A stretch of DNA of 64,000 nucleotides from Pseudomonadota bacterium (GCA_023451375.1 JAEXZS010000093.1:1-64000); one strand, 5' to 3'; shown: positions 25,479-34,534, numbered from the stretch's first letter. Notes: generated from the sequence alone by a model not told the origin. Numbers and translations: made by a program.

Positions 25479-25637
25479 GTGATCACACTCGTCTCCGTTC
25501 GCGAGCCGCGCAGGGCGTTGTTCAACTGCCATCGACCGAAGGCCGTGTTCGACGGCAAGCCGCTCAAGTTCCACTCGGCGACCCCGGATGGTCAACGCGA
25601 GGGCAGACCCTACGCATACGACCCGACGATCAATTGA
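25479..25637 (+). CDS. Possible small protein or gene remnant after the HEPN gene
   Basis: A GTG directly after the HEPN stop opens 52 codons in another frame, including FNCHRPKAVFDGKPLKFHSA and EGRPYAYDPTIN at the end. The composition looks protein-like (mixed Phe, Tyr, His, Pro), unlike most random frames here. There is no ribosome binding site except what coupling would supply. It may be the tail of a lost gene. The rest of this gap, up to 25874, shows nothing I can support. Confidence 0.3.
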   Translation: MITLVSVREPRRALFNCHRPKAVFDGKPLKFHSATPDGQREGRPYAYDPTIN

Positions 25638-25874
25638 CCTGCGGTGCACTGCTGCCGTCCTGATTTCCGGCGCGCTTTGTTCCGGATGTGCGAGCCTTCC
25701 CCAATCCATCGAAGCCGCGTTTGAGCTTCTCAATCTGGCCCGGACCGGCATGTTCCTAGTGCGTTGGTAGTGTGTTGGTCACTGGCGCAACGCTGCCCAA
25801 AATACTCGCCGCCCGGCACGTTTGCAGTCACGACAGGTTGGAGCGACTTTGAGGAAGCATTCGTGTGCTGGATC

Positions 25875-26810
25875 CTACTTTCGTCTGAGCGTGGCGATGT
25901 TCTCTTCTCGATTCGCCAACCCTGCCTGGATCGTCGACCATCCGGCGTCCCTGTCCAGAAGGCAGAGTTGGAGATAGGCCAGGGTGACACGCTGAATGAG
26001 GGCGACGCGATCCGGGTTCTCGTCTGTGGTCTCGGTGACGCCGTAGCCGGAAATGCCGCCCAGCATATGCTCTCCGCCGGACAGGGTCAGAAGAGCCTTG
26101 CGGCCGGGCGCCAGATCGTAAGGGTCATGGAACCAGTCCGGTCCTCGGACAGTGAGGGGGGAGCGGTCGGCGTCGCCGGCGATGACGAGGGTCGGCGTGC
26201 GCATCTGATCGAACGACATGTCGAGGTAGGGCGTCATCTGGCGACCGATTGGACTGAGGTCATCGCCGCCTATGCCGCCCGAGGCTAGGAGAATGCCGGC
26301 TTTGACCCTGGCGTCCGACATGTCCTCGCCGCCGCCCGTCCCGACCATCCTCGCGCCCAGGAGCAGGCTGGTCGTCTGACCTCCGAACGAATGGCCCGCT
26401 GCGGCAAGCCGGTCGGCGTCGACCCGCCCCGAAAGGTCTGGGACCTGCGCGAACACGGCATCGAGCTGATCGAGGACATGTTTCGCGTCGCTCACCCGCG
26501 TCCGCCAAATCATCGGCCGGCGGGGATCGTTCTCGGGGAGACCAAGCCGACGCGCGTCGAGATAGGTCGGCTGGATCACGACGAAGCCGCGCGCGGCCCA
26601 GTAGTCCGACAGGGGCGCATAGCCGTCCATGGATGATCCGAAACCATGCGAAAATAGAACGACCGGCAGACCGTCGCCGGTCACCGGCGCCGACACACGC
26701 ACCTGCAGATCCTCGCCACGCGTGGGGTCCGGCAGCCTGATCGATCGCAGGGAGATAACCGGGACGGGGGCGTCCATGTTCGCGTCTCGCGGAACCCATT
26801 CGCCAGCCAT
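25875..26810 (-). CDS. Alpha/beta hydrolase, dienelactone-hydrolase/PAF-acetylhydrolase-like
   Basis: 311 residues. Nucleophile motif AAGHSFGGQTTSLLLGA near residue 150, oxyanion strand VVLFSHGFGSSMDGYAPLSDYWAARG near 60, Asp in PTLVIAGDADRSPL and His in SGGEHMLGG. The start at 26810 has AGGAGAC upstream. No signal peptide is seen. It diverges from an HxlR regulator with 125 bases between, so the two probably form a repressor-target pair responding to an aldehyde, quinone or ester. Substrate unknown. Confidence 0.8.
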   Translation of the reverse strand: MAGEWVPRDANMDAPVPVISLRSIRLPDPTRGEDLQVRVSAPVTGDGLPVVLFSHGFGSSMDGYAPLSDYWAARGFVVIQPTYLDARRLGLPENDPRRPMIWRTRVSDAKHVLDQLDAVFAQVPDLSGRVDADRLAAAGHSFGGQTTSLLLGARMVGTGGGEDMSDARVKAGILLASGGIGGDDLSPIGRQMTPYLDMSFDQMRTPTLVIAGDADRSPLTVRGPDWFHDPYDLAPGRKALLTLSGGEHMLGGISGYGVTETTDENPDRVALIQRVTLAYLQLCLLDRDAGWSTIQAGLANREENIATLRRK

Positions 26811-26935
26811 TTGCGTCTCCTGTCGATCGATGCAGCCGTCGCGATCATGCGCAACGGCACTCTGGATTGTAGACCTGCACAGATTATGAGACCGGTAGGC
26901 CCGTGCAAGAACGCATCTTTTCAGGACCAAGTCAG

Positions 26936-27319
26936 ATGGACATGACCGCCTCCACCACCGCGCTCCCGGACTGCACCGGGGTGGGCGACATACTGTCGAG
27001 GGTGGGAGACAAATGGTCGGTGCAGATCGTGGTCGTGCTGCATCGCGGACCCGAGCGCTTCAACAGCATCAAGCGCCATGTCCCCGGCATCTCCCAGCAG
27101 ATGCTGACATCCTCGTTGAAGGCCCTGGAGCGAGACGGTCTCGTCAGCCGAACCGTCCGCCATACGACGCCGCCGCAGGTCGAATACCGGCTGACCCCTC
27201 TCGGCGTCTCGTTGTCGGCATCGGTACGGCAGCTTGCGCAATGGGCCATCGATCATCGAGCCGAAATCGGCGCCAGTCGCGACCGGTTCGACGAGAGGCG
27301 AACCGAGCCCGAGAAATGA
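26936..27319 (+). CDS. HxlR-family transcriptional regulator
   Basis: 127 residues. The conserved HxlR core is plain: CTGVGDILSRVGDKWSVQIVVVL, then RFNSIKRHVPGISQQMLTSSLKALERDGLVSR and EYRLTPLGVSL. The Cys at the beginning is the position that senses oxidants or electrophiles in HypR and QorR type members. It faces the divergent alpha/beta hydrolase gene. The ATG at 26936 follows AGGACC. Confidence 0.85.
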   Translation: MDMTASTTALPDCTGVGDILSRVGDKWSVQIVVVLHRGPERFNSIKRHVPGISQQMLTSSLKALERDGLVSRTVRHTTPPQVEYRLTPLGVSLSASVRQLAQWAIDHRAEIGASRDRFDERRTEPEK

Positions 27320-27630
27320 GAGTCCGTCAGGCGTCGCAATGCATCTTACCGGAGGGTTGCAGGGAGGCGCGCGTTCCTGAAGTGGTTACGCGATTACGGG
27401 CTGGACGTGTCAGCAGCGGATGCAACACCCGCCCCCACGCGATCCGCGTCACGCCCTATTGTCGAGTTGGGCGTCGGCCATTCAGCTGAGACTTCGTCGG
27501 GCGGCGACCGGAGTCTGGGATAGGCGGGGGAACTTCTCGACCCTTTCGAAGGGTTGGCGATCAGCCGCGCGATCGCAATCCCATGACATTTGCCGCCGCC
27601 CGATCAATTGAGCTTCGGCCGAACGACAGT
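27320..27630. other. Intergenic stretch after the HxlR gene
   Basis: 311 bases between convergent genes. The only structure seen is a small stem ACCCTT/AAGGGT around TCG at 27540-27554, which could help end transcription. No coding region is supported. Confidence 0.4.
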
Positions 27631-27837
27631 TCAGGCCCCGCCCTGGCTCTGCACCGCATAGATGTCGTCTGAAAACCGAGAGTGTGTCAGCTGCCTGCGT
27701 TCGTCATGAAGCATGTCGGCCAGTTCGGCGAGCTGGCCTTCGGTCATTCGCGCCGCGGCCTTCAACAGGCCGAGACGAATCTCCGCGAAATCGATCGGCG
27801 AGATACGGGTCAAAGGGTCACGCGAACGACTGGCCAT
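27631..27837 (-). CDS. Small hypothetical protein
   Basis: 68 residues, mainly helical (FAEIRLGLLKAAARMTEGQLAELADML). GGAGA seven bases before the ATG at 27837 and the amphipathic helix argue that the gene is real. It stands alone, and no function can be assigned. Confidence 0.55.
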   Translation of the reverse strand: MASRSRDPLTRISPIDFAEIRLGLLKAAARMTEGQLAELADMLHDERRQLTHSRFSDDIYAVQSQGGA

Positions 27838-28091
27838 CAGGGATTCTCCACCGGTCTCTGCCTCAGAAAACGCAGGTCGGCAGTGTTCCGGTTCCGGGAA
27901 ATGATGACTAACGGGGGGTAAAGCTCGAGATCCTGAGAGGCTCGTGGATCGGAGGGCGCGCCTCGACAGCGTCGGATGGCCTCGCCAGCCTCAAGCGCCC
28001 TGGCTGATCTAGGAGCCTCGTCCGATGACAACTTCACCTGGAGCGGGCGAGGGCGCGGAATATCTCAGAACTTCGTTTCAACGATCCGATT

Positions 28092-28511
28092 TCACGCTTT
28101 TGCTGAGCGCATTCGCAGGATCGTCAGAGACGCCGCGAGAAGGACGGCGTTGACAGCCGCTGGCAGCGCCTCGAGGCGGAAGACATGGACCGCCAGCATC
28201 GAGGTCGCCAAGACGGCGATGGCGGCGGCGCCGATGCCGGTCAGCAGACGGCTGCGAGGGATCGGAAACACCTGAGCAAGCAGAAGATATCCTGACGCGA
28301 TCTCGACGAGGCCGACGGTGCGGGTGAGCTCAAGCGGAACAGCGCCGGTCCAGGCGAAAACCGCTGGCAGTTCGGTCTCTGGCTGCAGGAGTTTGGAAAG
28401 GCCCACCGCGATGAAGAACATGGCGGTCCAGCCTTGCAGCGTCCAGAGCGCCATATTGCGGCGGTGAGCGAAGAGCCGGGAGCAGACGGTCGAAACGGAT
28501 ATCGCGGACAT
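28092..28511 (-). CDS. DoxX-family membrane protein
   Basis: 139 residues with four membrane segments (MALWTLQGWTAMFFIAVGLSKL, LTRTVGLVEIASGYLLLAQV, LTGIGAAAIAVLATSMLAV, LPAAVNAVLLAASLTILRM). The layout and GLSKL/GLVEI positions fit DoxX-like proteins, small membrane proteins linked to thiol redox and sulfur metabolism. It follows another membrane gene by 13 bases in the same direction, so both are likely one operon. Confidence 0.75.
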   Translation of the reverse strand: MSAISVSTVCSRLFAHRRNMALWTLQGWTAMFFIAVGLSKLLQPETELPAVFAWTGAVPLELTRTVGLVEIASGYLLLAQVFPIPRSRLLTGIGAAAIAVLATSMLAVHVFRLEALPAAVNAVLLAASLTILRMRSAKA

Positions 28512-28524
28512 GGTGAAGCTCCTG

Positions 28525-28995
28525 TCAGATCGAGGGCGGGGTGGTCGGGGAAGCGGGACGACCTACAAAGCGCCCGGCCGTCGCGTGTCGAACGCGGCGC
28601 CGGCGGAGCGCTCCGCGGCGGCACTTCGGCACAGGGAAAAAGAGATCCAGGCCTTGGCCGACGGTTCCCGCCGTCAGCGGGAGATGCACTGTGACAAGCG
28701 CGCGTGAACGGCTCGCCAGAGCGACGGCCGCCGGATGGATGAGCTCCGACGTTTTCGGCATTCGGAAGCCGTGCAGGTCGGCGAGGACAGCGGCGATCCA
28801 GGCGACTGCGGGATAGGCCAGGGTGATTAATTGTTCGCCGATGCTCGGCACGAGAGCCAGAGGCCAGGCGGCCAAGAGCATTGAGAAGGCGACCACAGCC
28901 GCGAGCCTGCCGCTTTCCTGGAACTCCGGCGCCGGCCTGTCCTGCTGCACGCTCAATCCGGTCGCTGACTGGACCGAGACCTTCATGGTTTCCAT
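28525..28995 (-). CDS. Membrane protein of unknown function, DoxX neighbour
   Basis: 156 residues from the ATG at 28995, which has GGGAGAC upstream; the frame is open far beyond but without protein character. The N-terminal part is cytoplasmic (METMKVSVQSATGLSV), with two or three hydrophobic segments (AAVVAFSMLLAAWPLALV, LAYPAVAWIAAVLADL). The Arg-rich C-terminus looks unusual and might reflect a late frameshift. No family is recognised. Confidence 0.5.
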   Translation of the reverse strand: METMKVSVQSATGLSVQQDRPAPEFQESGRLAAVVAFSMLLAAWPLALVPSIGEQLITLAYPAVAWIAAVLADLHGFRMPKTSELIHPAAVALASRSRALVTVHLPLTAGTVGQGLDLFFPVPKCRRGALRRRRVRHATAGRFVGRPASPTTPPSI

Positions 28996-29301
28996 CGCCG
29001 TCTCCCTCTCAACCAAGGGATAACAGCCCGGTCTACCGCCGCCTAAAGGCTGGGGGTATGCTATCGATGCACGTAGAACATCGCCTCGCTGCACGGCCGG
29101 CGCCGTGGCATCGGGCAGTCCTGTGATCGCGACCGTCGCGCATGATCGGCTGGGCGGGCAAACGAATGGGCCGTCCGCAGCGTCATCCGGCGGCGCACAG
29201 GCAAACGCTCGCCTGTCGTCGACCCGAAGAAACGAATGGCCTCCATCCGCGGTCAGGAACACCCGATCGGAACGGCCCGGCAGGCCGGGTGGGCGAGCGC
29301 T
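28996..29301. other. Intergenic stretch between TetR and membrane gene
   Basis: 306 bases, both flanking genes leftward. It should hold the promoter of the membrane gene/DoxX operon; no palindrome or coding region that I can support was seen. Confidence 0.35.
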
Positions 29302-30057
29302 TCAGGTGTCCGAGACGCCGGGATCGACGACGGCCGGCCGCTCGTCGGGCGTCAGGCTGATCGTTCCGCTCTGCGCCGCCGCCTCGAGGAGCGCTCCGCG
29401 CGGCTCGAGGATCTCCGGCAGGAACAGGCGGCAATAGGCGTTGTGAACCGCGAGCGCCTCCTCGAAATACTCGTCGGTGATCTTGCCGTGTCGCGCGAAG
29501 GACAAGGCCCATACGGCGTCCGCGGCCACCAGGGCGACGCGGAACCGGTGTTCGGCGCGATCGATAGGCGGCATGTGGAACATCAGTTCAAGCGTCGGAC
29601 AGATGCGCTCGAACATCTCGTCCGAGAGGCGGATGTCCGCGCGCCGGACGGCGTCGCTCGAATACCCGTAGAACAGCTTCAGAGCGGCAGGGTGGGCGTT
29701 GAAGCCGAGCTGGACGCGTTTCTGCTCGAGCCTGAACAGATCCTGCCAACTGCTTATGTCGGCAGCGGGCGCGGGTTCGCGGATCACGCGGCGGATCCCC
29801 TTCATGAACCGTACGGCGAGCGCGGCGAATGCGGCGTCACGTGTCGGGAAGAAGTGATAGACCGAAGCCGGGGGCACGGCCGCGCGTTCGGCGATCTGAT
29901 AGATCCCTATGCTCTCCGGACTCTGCGTGAGGAGCAGTGTTTCGGTGGCGTCCAGCAAGGCGGCCTGTCGCAGGACCCCGCGTTCGCGCACCGGGGTGCG
30001 TGCGGTTCTTCTGGCCGGCCCGTCGGCTGCGGGCGGGCGTCCTGCGCCGTTCTTCAT
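29302..30057 (-). CDS. TetR-family transcriptional regulator
   Basis: 251 residues from the ATG at 30057. Helix-turn-helix: GIYQIAERAAVPPASVYHFFPTRDAAFAAL at about 45-75, after a basic N-terminal extension (MKNGAGRPPA, TARTPVRERG). The helical C-terminal domain is longer than average. It diverges from a LysR gene with 242 bases between. A downstream target is not evident; the DoxX operon lies 306 bases further on in the same direction. Confidence 0.8.
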   Translation of the reverse strand: MKNGAGRPPAADGPARRTARTPVRERGVLRQAALLDATETLLLTQSPESIGIYQIAERAAVPPASVYHFFPTRDAAFAALAVRFMKGIRRVIREPAPAADISSWQDLFRLEQKRVQLGFNAHPAALKLFYGYSSDAVRRADIRLSDEMFERICPTLELMFHMPPIDRAEHRFRVALVAADAVWALSFARHGKITDEYFEEALAVHNAYCRLFLPEILEPRGALLEAAAQSGTISLTPDERPAVVDPGVSDT

Positions 30058-30299
30058 GCCGGTTCCGTCTCGATGAATCTCGCTGGCTCCCCGTGATCCT
30101 AGACCGAGCCGGTCACAGGCCGCCACCGGAGCCTTGTCCTCCAGACGCCTGCCGCCCCGAGGGCGCGACACAGTCGCTCCGCACCCGCGACCGCGCCACA
30201 CACCAGAGCACCCCGGCGACCGCGTCCAAACACGATAAATATCGATTTCGGAGCTTGGCCGCCTTGTCATCCCCCGGTCCATCGTGACACTTCACGGGC

Positions 30300-31181
30300 A
30301 TGGAGATGCACCAGGTTAGATATTTCCTCGCCGTCGCCCGTGAGCTCAACTTCACGCGTGCTGCGGACGAGTGCAACGTCTCCCAACCGTCTCTCACCCG
30401 AGCGATCCAGAAGCTCGAGGAAGAGCTCGGCGGGCCGCTCTTTCGGCGCGAGCGAAGCCGCACACATCTGACCGATCTGGGGCGGCTGATGCTGCCCCAC
30501 CTCGAACGGACCTTCGAGGCGGCCGAAGCGGCCAAACTGCTGGCCAGAGGCGTCGGTCGTTCCGAGGTCTCGCCCTTGACTCTCGGGATCCAGTCGGTCG
30601 TCGAGTCCGATACGCTGAACGCCATTCTCAAGGAGCTGGCCGAAGGGCTGAAGGGCTTCGAGCTGACGCTGACGACCGGATCGGCCGACATGCTTATGGA
30701 GAAGGCGCTCAGCGGAGAACTTGATCTCTTCATCGCCGAATTGCCCGGCGAGGTCCCTGACCGGATCGATCACTGGCCGCTGTTCCGGCACGGCTATGTG
30801 ATGGTGACGCGCAAGGATCATCCCCTCGTCAGTACGAATGCGCCTTCGCTGGGCGGTCTGAGGGACGAGCCGTGGATCGATCATGACGGGACCGGATGTC
30901 CCCGACTGCATTCGGCGGCCGTGGCCCTGGGGTTCGAGCCCATCGTCCGGCATCGGGCCACGGACATGCGCAATCTCGGCCGACTGATCGAAGCCGGCGC
31001 GGGCAGCGCCTTCGTCCCGGGATCGCTGGCGACAGGCGACGTGGTGGCCGTGCCGCTGGCTGACGCCGAAGTCACGGAAAGCGTCGTTCTCGGCGCGGTG
31101 GCCGGTAGGCGTCGGGGACCGGCCGCCGAGGCGTTCGTTCGCGCGTCTCGGGCGAAAAGCTGGTCCGATGTGTCGGCCTGA
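30300..31181 (+). CDS. LysR-family transcriptional regulator
   Basis: 293 residues. Winged helix at 1-60 (MHQVRYFLAVARELNFTRAA, VSQPSLTRAIQKLEEELGG) and a periplasmic-binding-type effector domain (TLGIQSVVESDTLNAILKEL, ELDLFIAELPG). A Cys in DGTGCPRLHSAA is at about the place of the redox Cys in OxyR-like proteins, but the pattern is not OxyR. It is divergent from TetR and convergent with a peroxiredoxin-like gene 19 bases away. Confidence 0.85.
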   Translation: MEMHQVRYFLAVARELNFTRAADECNVSQPSLTRAIQKLEEELGGPLFRRERSRTHLTDLGRLMLPHLERTFEAAEAAKLLARGVGRSEVSPLTLGIQSVVESDTLNAILKELAEGLKGFELTLTTGSADMLMEKALSGELDLFIAELPGEVPDRIDHWPLFRHGYVMVTRKDHPLVSTNAPSLGGLRDEPWIDHDGTGCPRLHSAAVALGFEPIVRHRATDMRNLGRLIEAGAGSAFVPGSLATGDVVAVPLADAEVTESVVLGAVAGRRRGPAAEAFVRASRAKSWSDVSA

Positions 31182-31200
31182 ACCCAGGGGTCGGTCGCGC

Positions 31201-31845
31201 TCAGTCCAGCGTTCTCACGAAGGCCACCACGTCGGGTGGGAAGGCCCGATGCCGGAAGTCCGGATCGACGAAGGCGTATTGGATGACGCCCGAGGAATCG
31301 AGAACGAAGGTGGCGGGGACGGGGAGGAAACCACCGTCGGATCCATAGACCGTCGCCAGGTTCAGGCCCGCCTCGCGGTAGCGTCGCTCGATGTCCTCGT
31401 CGATATGAAACGCCAGCCCGCAGGCGAGGGCCAGGCCGTGATCGACATCGCAGAGGACCTCGACGCCGTCGCCGCCGGCGAGGGCCTTGAGCGCGACGGC
31501 GCCGTCGGCGAGCTCTCCGGTGATGACAAGCAGTCCGGCGCCCGCCTCCTGCAGCGCCTCGAGCGACTGCCCCCAGGTGGCGAGTTCGTGGACGCAGTGG
31601 GGGCACCAACCGCCCCGGTTGAAGCTGATGACGAGCGGGCGCCCCTGCTGGATCTCGGCCAGCGAGCGGTGGACGCCCCGAGGGTCGGGCAGGGAGAATG
31701 CGGGGAAGACGGTTCCGGCGCGCGGCGCGCTGTCACCCACACCAAGCTTGGCGAGTTTGGCGACGAAGACATCGTAGATCGGCTGCATTTCGGGCGCGTC
31801 GACGCCGGGCGGCAGCTCTTTCCAGGAAATAACGGGATCGGTCAT
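31201..31845 (-). CDS. Peroxiredoxin-like (AhpC/TSA) protein, paralogue of 19262-19885
   Basis: 214 residues. Thioredoxin-fold landmarks: AGTVFPAFSLPDPRG, the active site NRGGWCPHCVHELATW, and GGFLPVPATFVLDSSG as cis-Pro region. It shares architecture and many residues with the protein at 19262-19885 (HGLALACGLAFHI against HGLALASGVVFHV), so the two are paralogues about 12 kb apart. A WCPHC site suggests thiol exchange or peroxide reduction. It lies between LysR and a YeeE-type transporter gene. Confidence 0.8.
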   Translation of the reverse strand: MTDPVISWKELPPGVDAPEMQPIYDVFVAKLAKLGVGDSAPRAGTVFPAFSLPDPRGVHRSLAEIQQGRPLVISFNRGGWCPHCVHELATWGQSLEALQEAGAGLLVITGELADGAVALKALAGGDGVEVLCDVDHGLALACGLAFHIDEDIERRYREAGLNLATVYGSDGGFLPVPATFVLDSSGVIQYAFVDPDFRHRAFPPDVVAFVRTLD

Positions 31846-31970
31846 GGCCCAAGCATGGGCGCCTGGCGACCATCTGAAAAGGGGGCGTCGAACATCAAAA
31901 CCATAGTCGCGCGAGGAGGGCTCTTCGTGTCTCTATCGACGCAGCCTCATCCGCAGGAGTCCGGGGTCCC

Positions 31971-32951
31971 ATGGCGCCATCGACGCTCATCGTGCCGCTC
32001 ATCGTCGGCCTTCTCGCATTCTGGATGGGCTACTCCGTCAACCAGGGGGGCACCTGCGCGGTGGCGACGGCGAGCGAGCTGGCGAAGGGGCGTCGTCCCA
32101 GAAGGCTCGTCGGCCTGGTCGCCGCCTCGGCGACGGCGGCGCTCGCCGCGATCGCGCTGCAAGCCATGGGCGCGCCGCTGACCGAGAGAATGCCCCACAT
32201 CGAACTGAGTTGGGGACTTGTCGCGGCGGGTATGGTCTTCGGCGTCGGCGCCCTGATCAATGACGCTTGCCTGCTCGGGTCCCTGAGTCGTTTCGGAAGC
32301 GGAGAGATGCGGGTTCTCGCCCTGCCTGTCGGTCTGGTGCTGGGCTTCGCGATCTCCGAACGACTGGGGTCTCCAACGCCAGCGCTGGCCCCGTCGCCGG
32401 ATATTCCCGCGCCGGGCGTCATCGTCCTGCTCGCGGGCTGGCTGACCGTTCTGCTGATCGCGCTCGCCTATGTCGGCAGAGGCCCCAGTCGAGACCTTGA
32501 GCGCCGCAAATGGCCGTTGCGTCGGACAATGATCATGTTGGGGCTCAGCGGCGGGACGCTCTGCCTGATCGCTCCGATCTGGAGCTACACCGATCTGGCG
32601 CGGGATCTGTTCACGCGGCGTCTGGTCGGACCGGTGGACGGCCTGGCTGTGCTCGCCGTCACCGCCACCGTGGCCGGCGCCATCGCCTCCGCGGCCCGAC
32701 GCAGGCGCTGGCGGTATCGGCGCCCCACCTTCGTCCTTGTCGGACGAACCATCCTCGGCGGCGCCTTCATGGGCATGGGCGCCTCGCTCATCCCCGGAGG
32801 AAACGACGCCCTGGTTCTGGCCGCGATCCCCGCCCTGTCCATTGGCGGAACGGTGGCCTACCTGACCATGACCGCGACGATGGTGGCGGGCTTGTTTCTG
32901 GTTCGGCGCTTGAGACAGACGCGCGGCCCGGGGCCGGCGCCGGCCGTCTAG
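31971..32951 (+). CDS. YeeE/YedE-family sulfur transporter
   Basis: 326 residues with about nine membrane helices. Cysteines in conserved positions (VNQGGTCAVATASEL and INDACLLGSLSRFGSGE) and the GASLIPGGNDALVL segment fit YeeE/YedE proteins, which take up thiosulfate through a chain of cysteines. Imported reduced sulfur would feed cysteine synthesis and thiol pools. It heads a run of rightward genes (MsrB-like, unknown, RraA-like, GST, CorA). Confidence 0.82.
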   Translation: MAPSTLIVPLIVGLLAFWMGYSVNQGGTCAVATASELAKGRRPRRLVGLVAASATAALAAIALQAMGAPLTERMPHIELSWGLVAAGMVFGVGALINDACLLGSLSRFGSGEMRVLALPVGLVLGFAISERLGSPTPALAPSPDIPAPGVIVLLAGWLTVLLIALAYVGRGPSRDLERRKWPLRRTMIMLGLSGGTLCLIAPIWSYTDLARDLFTRRLVGPVDGLAVLAVTATVAGAIASAARRRRWRYRRPTFVLVGRTILGGAFMGMGASLIPGGNDALVLAAIPALSIGGTVAYLTMTATMVAGLFLVRRLRQTRGPGPAPAV

Positions 32952-33016
32952 GGCATTGAAACAATACGCCGCGGCTATTGGCGAAATTCTCGCACGGATT
33001 GCATGCTTCTCCGCAG

Positions 33017-33475
33017 ATGATGGGAGAGGACATGGTGGTCCCCGCGACAGCCGACACGGACCTGCGATCCGCTGATGAGGGTCGGAGCGCCGGGCGTTAC
33101 ATCCATGACGAACCCGGGATCTATGTGGACGCCGCTTCGGGAGAGCCTCTTTTCGCGTCGTCCGCCCGCTTCGAGACCTGCTGCGGCTGGCCAAGCTTCA
33201 CCCGCCCGATCGACCCTCTGCCTCTGGATGAGCGCCCGGCCTGGTCTCGCCGGCAGGGATCGTTCGATGGTCCTCCCGACAAGGACGGCCTGCGCTTTCG
33301 TATTCAGGGCGGCGCGACGCGCTTCATCGGTCAGGTCGAGATGCAAGCTGAAGGCTACGGCGCCTATCTCGACCAAGTCGACCGGCGTCGCGCCGGGAAC
33401 CCGGCGACACCGTCGTCGTGCCCCCACTGCGGCCCCGCCTTGGCGCCGCCGCGTTCCAGCCGGCCAGGCTCGTGA
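33017..33475 (+). CDS. MsrB-like protein lacking the catalytic cysteine
   Basis: 152 residues. The first half matches MsrB closely (DEPGIYVDAASGEPLFASSARFETCCGWPSFTRPI in two stretches), very like the intact MsrB at 45585-46028. The middle block with SHGMVRTEV and SHLGHVF is replaced by a short unrelated piece, and the catalytic RYCINSAS has become RFRIQGGA, so no resolving or catalytic Cys remains there. The end is again MsrB-like (EMQAEGYGAYLDQV), followed by a tail with CPHC. Known MsrB chemistry is therefore unlikely. It may be a decaying duplicate or a protein that binds oxidised methionine without reducing it. Confidence 0.72.
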   Translation: MMGEDMVVPATADTDLRSADEGRSAGRYIHDEPGIYVDAASGEPLFASSARFETCCGWPSFTRPIDPLPLDERPAWSRRQGSFDGPPDKDGLRFRIQGGATRFIGQVEMQAEGYGAYLDQVDRRRAGNPATPSSCPHCGPALAPPRSSRPGS

Positions 33476-33489
33476 AAGCCTGCGCAGAC

Positions 33490-33897
33490 ATGTCCGTCCG
33501 CGGCCTGTGCGTCGCGCCGCGGCCGGTGCTGAGCACTCCTGGTGAGATTGCGGGGACCAGCTGTGGCGGATCCCTGGCCTCGCTGCGACCCGGACCGTCG
33601 GGCTCCGGTATCGACAGCTGGATCCGCCGGCTGGACCGATTTCCCGTCGGCTACAGCACCGGCGTCTACAAGGGCCGACGCTATGGCGTGACCGTGACGC
33701 GCACGGGAGACCGGGGCCGGACCTCCGTGCTGGCGCGCGAACTCGGCGGGGCGGACCTCGTCAGCTTCAATCTGTACCGTACGGCCGCCGGGCGAGTGCA
33801 TTTCAAGCCCTGCGAGATGAGCGCCGAGAAGGTCACAGACTTCGTTCTCGGCCTTGCCCTCGAGGCCGTGGCAAGCCCGGGCCCAGGCGATGATTAA
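33490..33897 (+). CDS. Hypothetical protein
   Basis: About 135 residues from the ATG at 33490; a GTG at 33418 is an alternative. The C-terminal 75 residues (YSTGVYKGRRYGVTVTRTGD, ELGGADLVSFNLYR, FKPCEMSAEKVTDFVLGL) look like a compact conserved domain I cannot name. The gene overlaps the following RraA-like gene by eight bases, so the two are translationally coupled. Confidence 0.55.
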   Translation: MSVRGLCVAPRPVLSTPGEIAGTSCGGSLASLRPGPSGSGIDSWIRRLDRFPVGYSTGVYKGRRYGVTVTRTGDRGRTSVLARELGGADLVSFNLYRTAAGRVHFKPCEMSAEKVTDFVLGLALEAVASPGPGDD

Positions 33898-34534
33898 GCC
33901 AGACCTACCCGGCGCCGCGTCCCTGTCGGACGCGCTGGGCCGCCTCTACGGCCACCCTGCCGTCGTCCTCGATCTGGTGTCGCCCACGCCGGGCCGGGTC
34001 CTCTTCGGACGCGCCGCCACCATTCGCTTCGTCCCGTTTCGGGAGGATGTGTTTGACAGCCGGGTCCATGCCTTCGCCCGGCATTTTCACGACGCCGTCG
34101 CGGGCGACCCGAAAGGGCGGGTCCTCGTCCTCTCCGCCGGACTGGCCGACTGTTCGGTCGGCGGGGGCGTGAAGCTGTCGCGACTGCAGAACCATGGCCT
34201 CGCGGGCCTGGTGACGGACGGGCGGTTGCGGGATTTCGAGGCGCTCGCGGCCTACGACCCCGTCTTTTACTGCGGTGGCGAGACACCCCGGGTGGGCGTC
34301 GGCGACGTCATGCCGATCGCAGCCGACGAGCCCGTGGCGCTCGGCGGCACGACGATCGTTCCAGGAGATTACATCTACGCCGATCGGGCTGGCGCGGTGG
34401 TGATACCGGCGTCGGCGCTCGATGAAACCCTCAGGCTGGCGCACGAGATCGATGCGGAAGACGTCGGCTTTCTCGAAGCGATCCGGAACGAGGTCGCCGG
34501 TGACGTACGAACATCAGGGAGTAGCGAGCGATGA
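33890..34534 (+). CDS. RraA-family protein (HMG/CHA aldolase or demethylmenaquinone-methyltransferase-like fold)
   Basis: 214 residues from the ATG at 33890. The family signature is seen as GLVTDGRLRDFEAL, with the preceding GGGVKLSRLQNHGLAG, the substrate and metal pocket of RraA and 4-hydroxy-4-methyl-2-oxoglutarate aldolases. Without the full metal ligand pattern it cannot be decided whether this is an aldolase or an RNase E regulator. It overlaps both neighbours (eight bases before, four bases with the GST start), which indicates a tight operon. Confidence 0.78.
   Translation: MIKPDLPGAASLSDALGRLYGHPAVVLDLVSPTPGRVLFGRAATIRFVPFREDVFDSRVHAFARHFHDAVAGDPKGRVLVLSAGLADCSVGGGVKLSRLQNHGLAGLVTDGRLRDFEALAAYDPVFYCGGETPRVGVGDVMPIAADEPVALGGTTIVPGDYIYADRAGAVVIPASALDETLRLAHEIDAEDVGFLEAIRNEVAGDVRTSGSSER

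Noticed and set aside
25638..25770. Lipoprotein-like short frame (GALCSGCAS)
   Set aside because: No start with a ribosome binding site, the lipobox -3 position is Cys, and only about 25 residues follow.
31947..33194. Long minus-strand frame opposite the YeeE-type transporter
   Set aside because: No membrane segments or motifs; the plus strand has clear helices and conserved cysteines.
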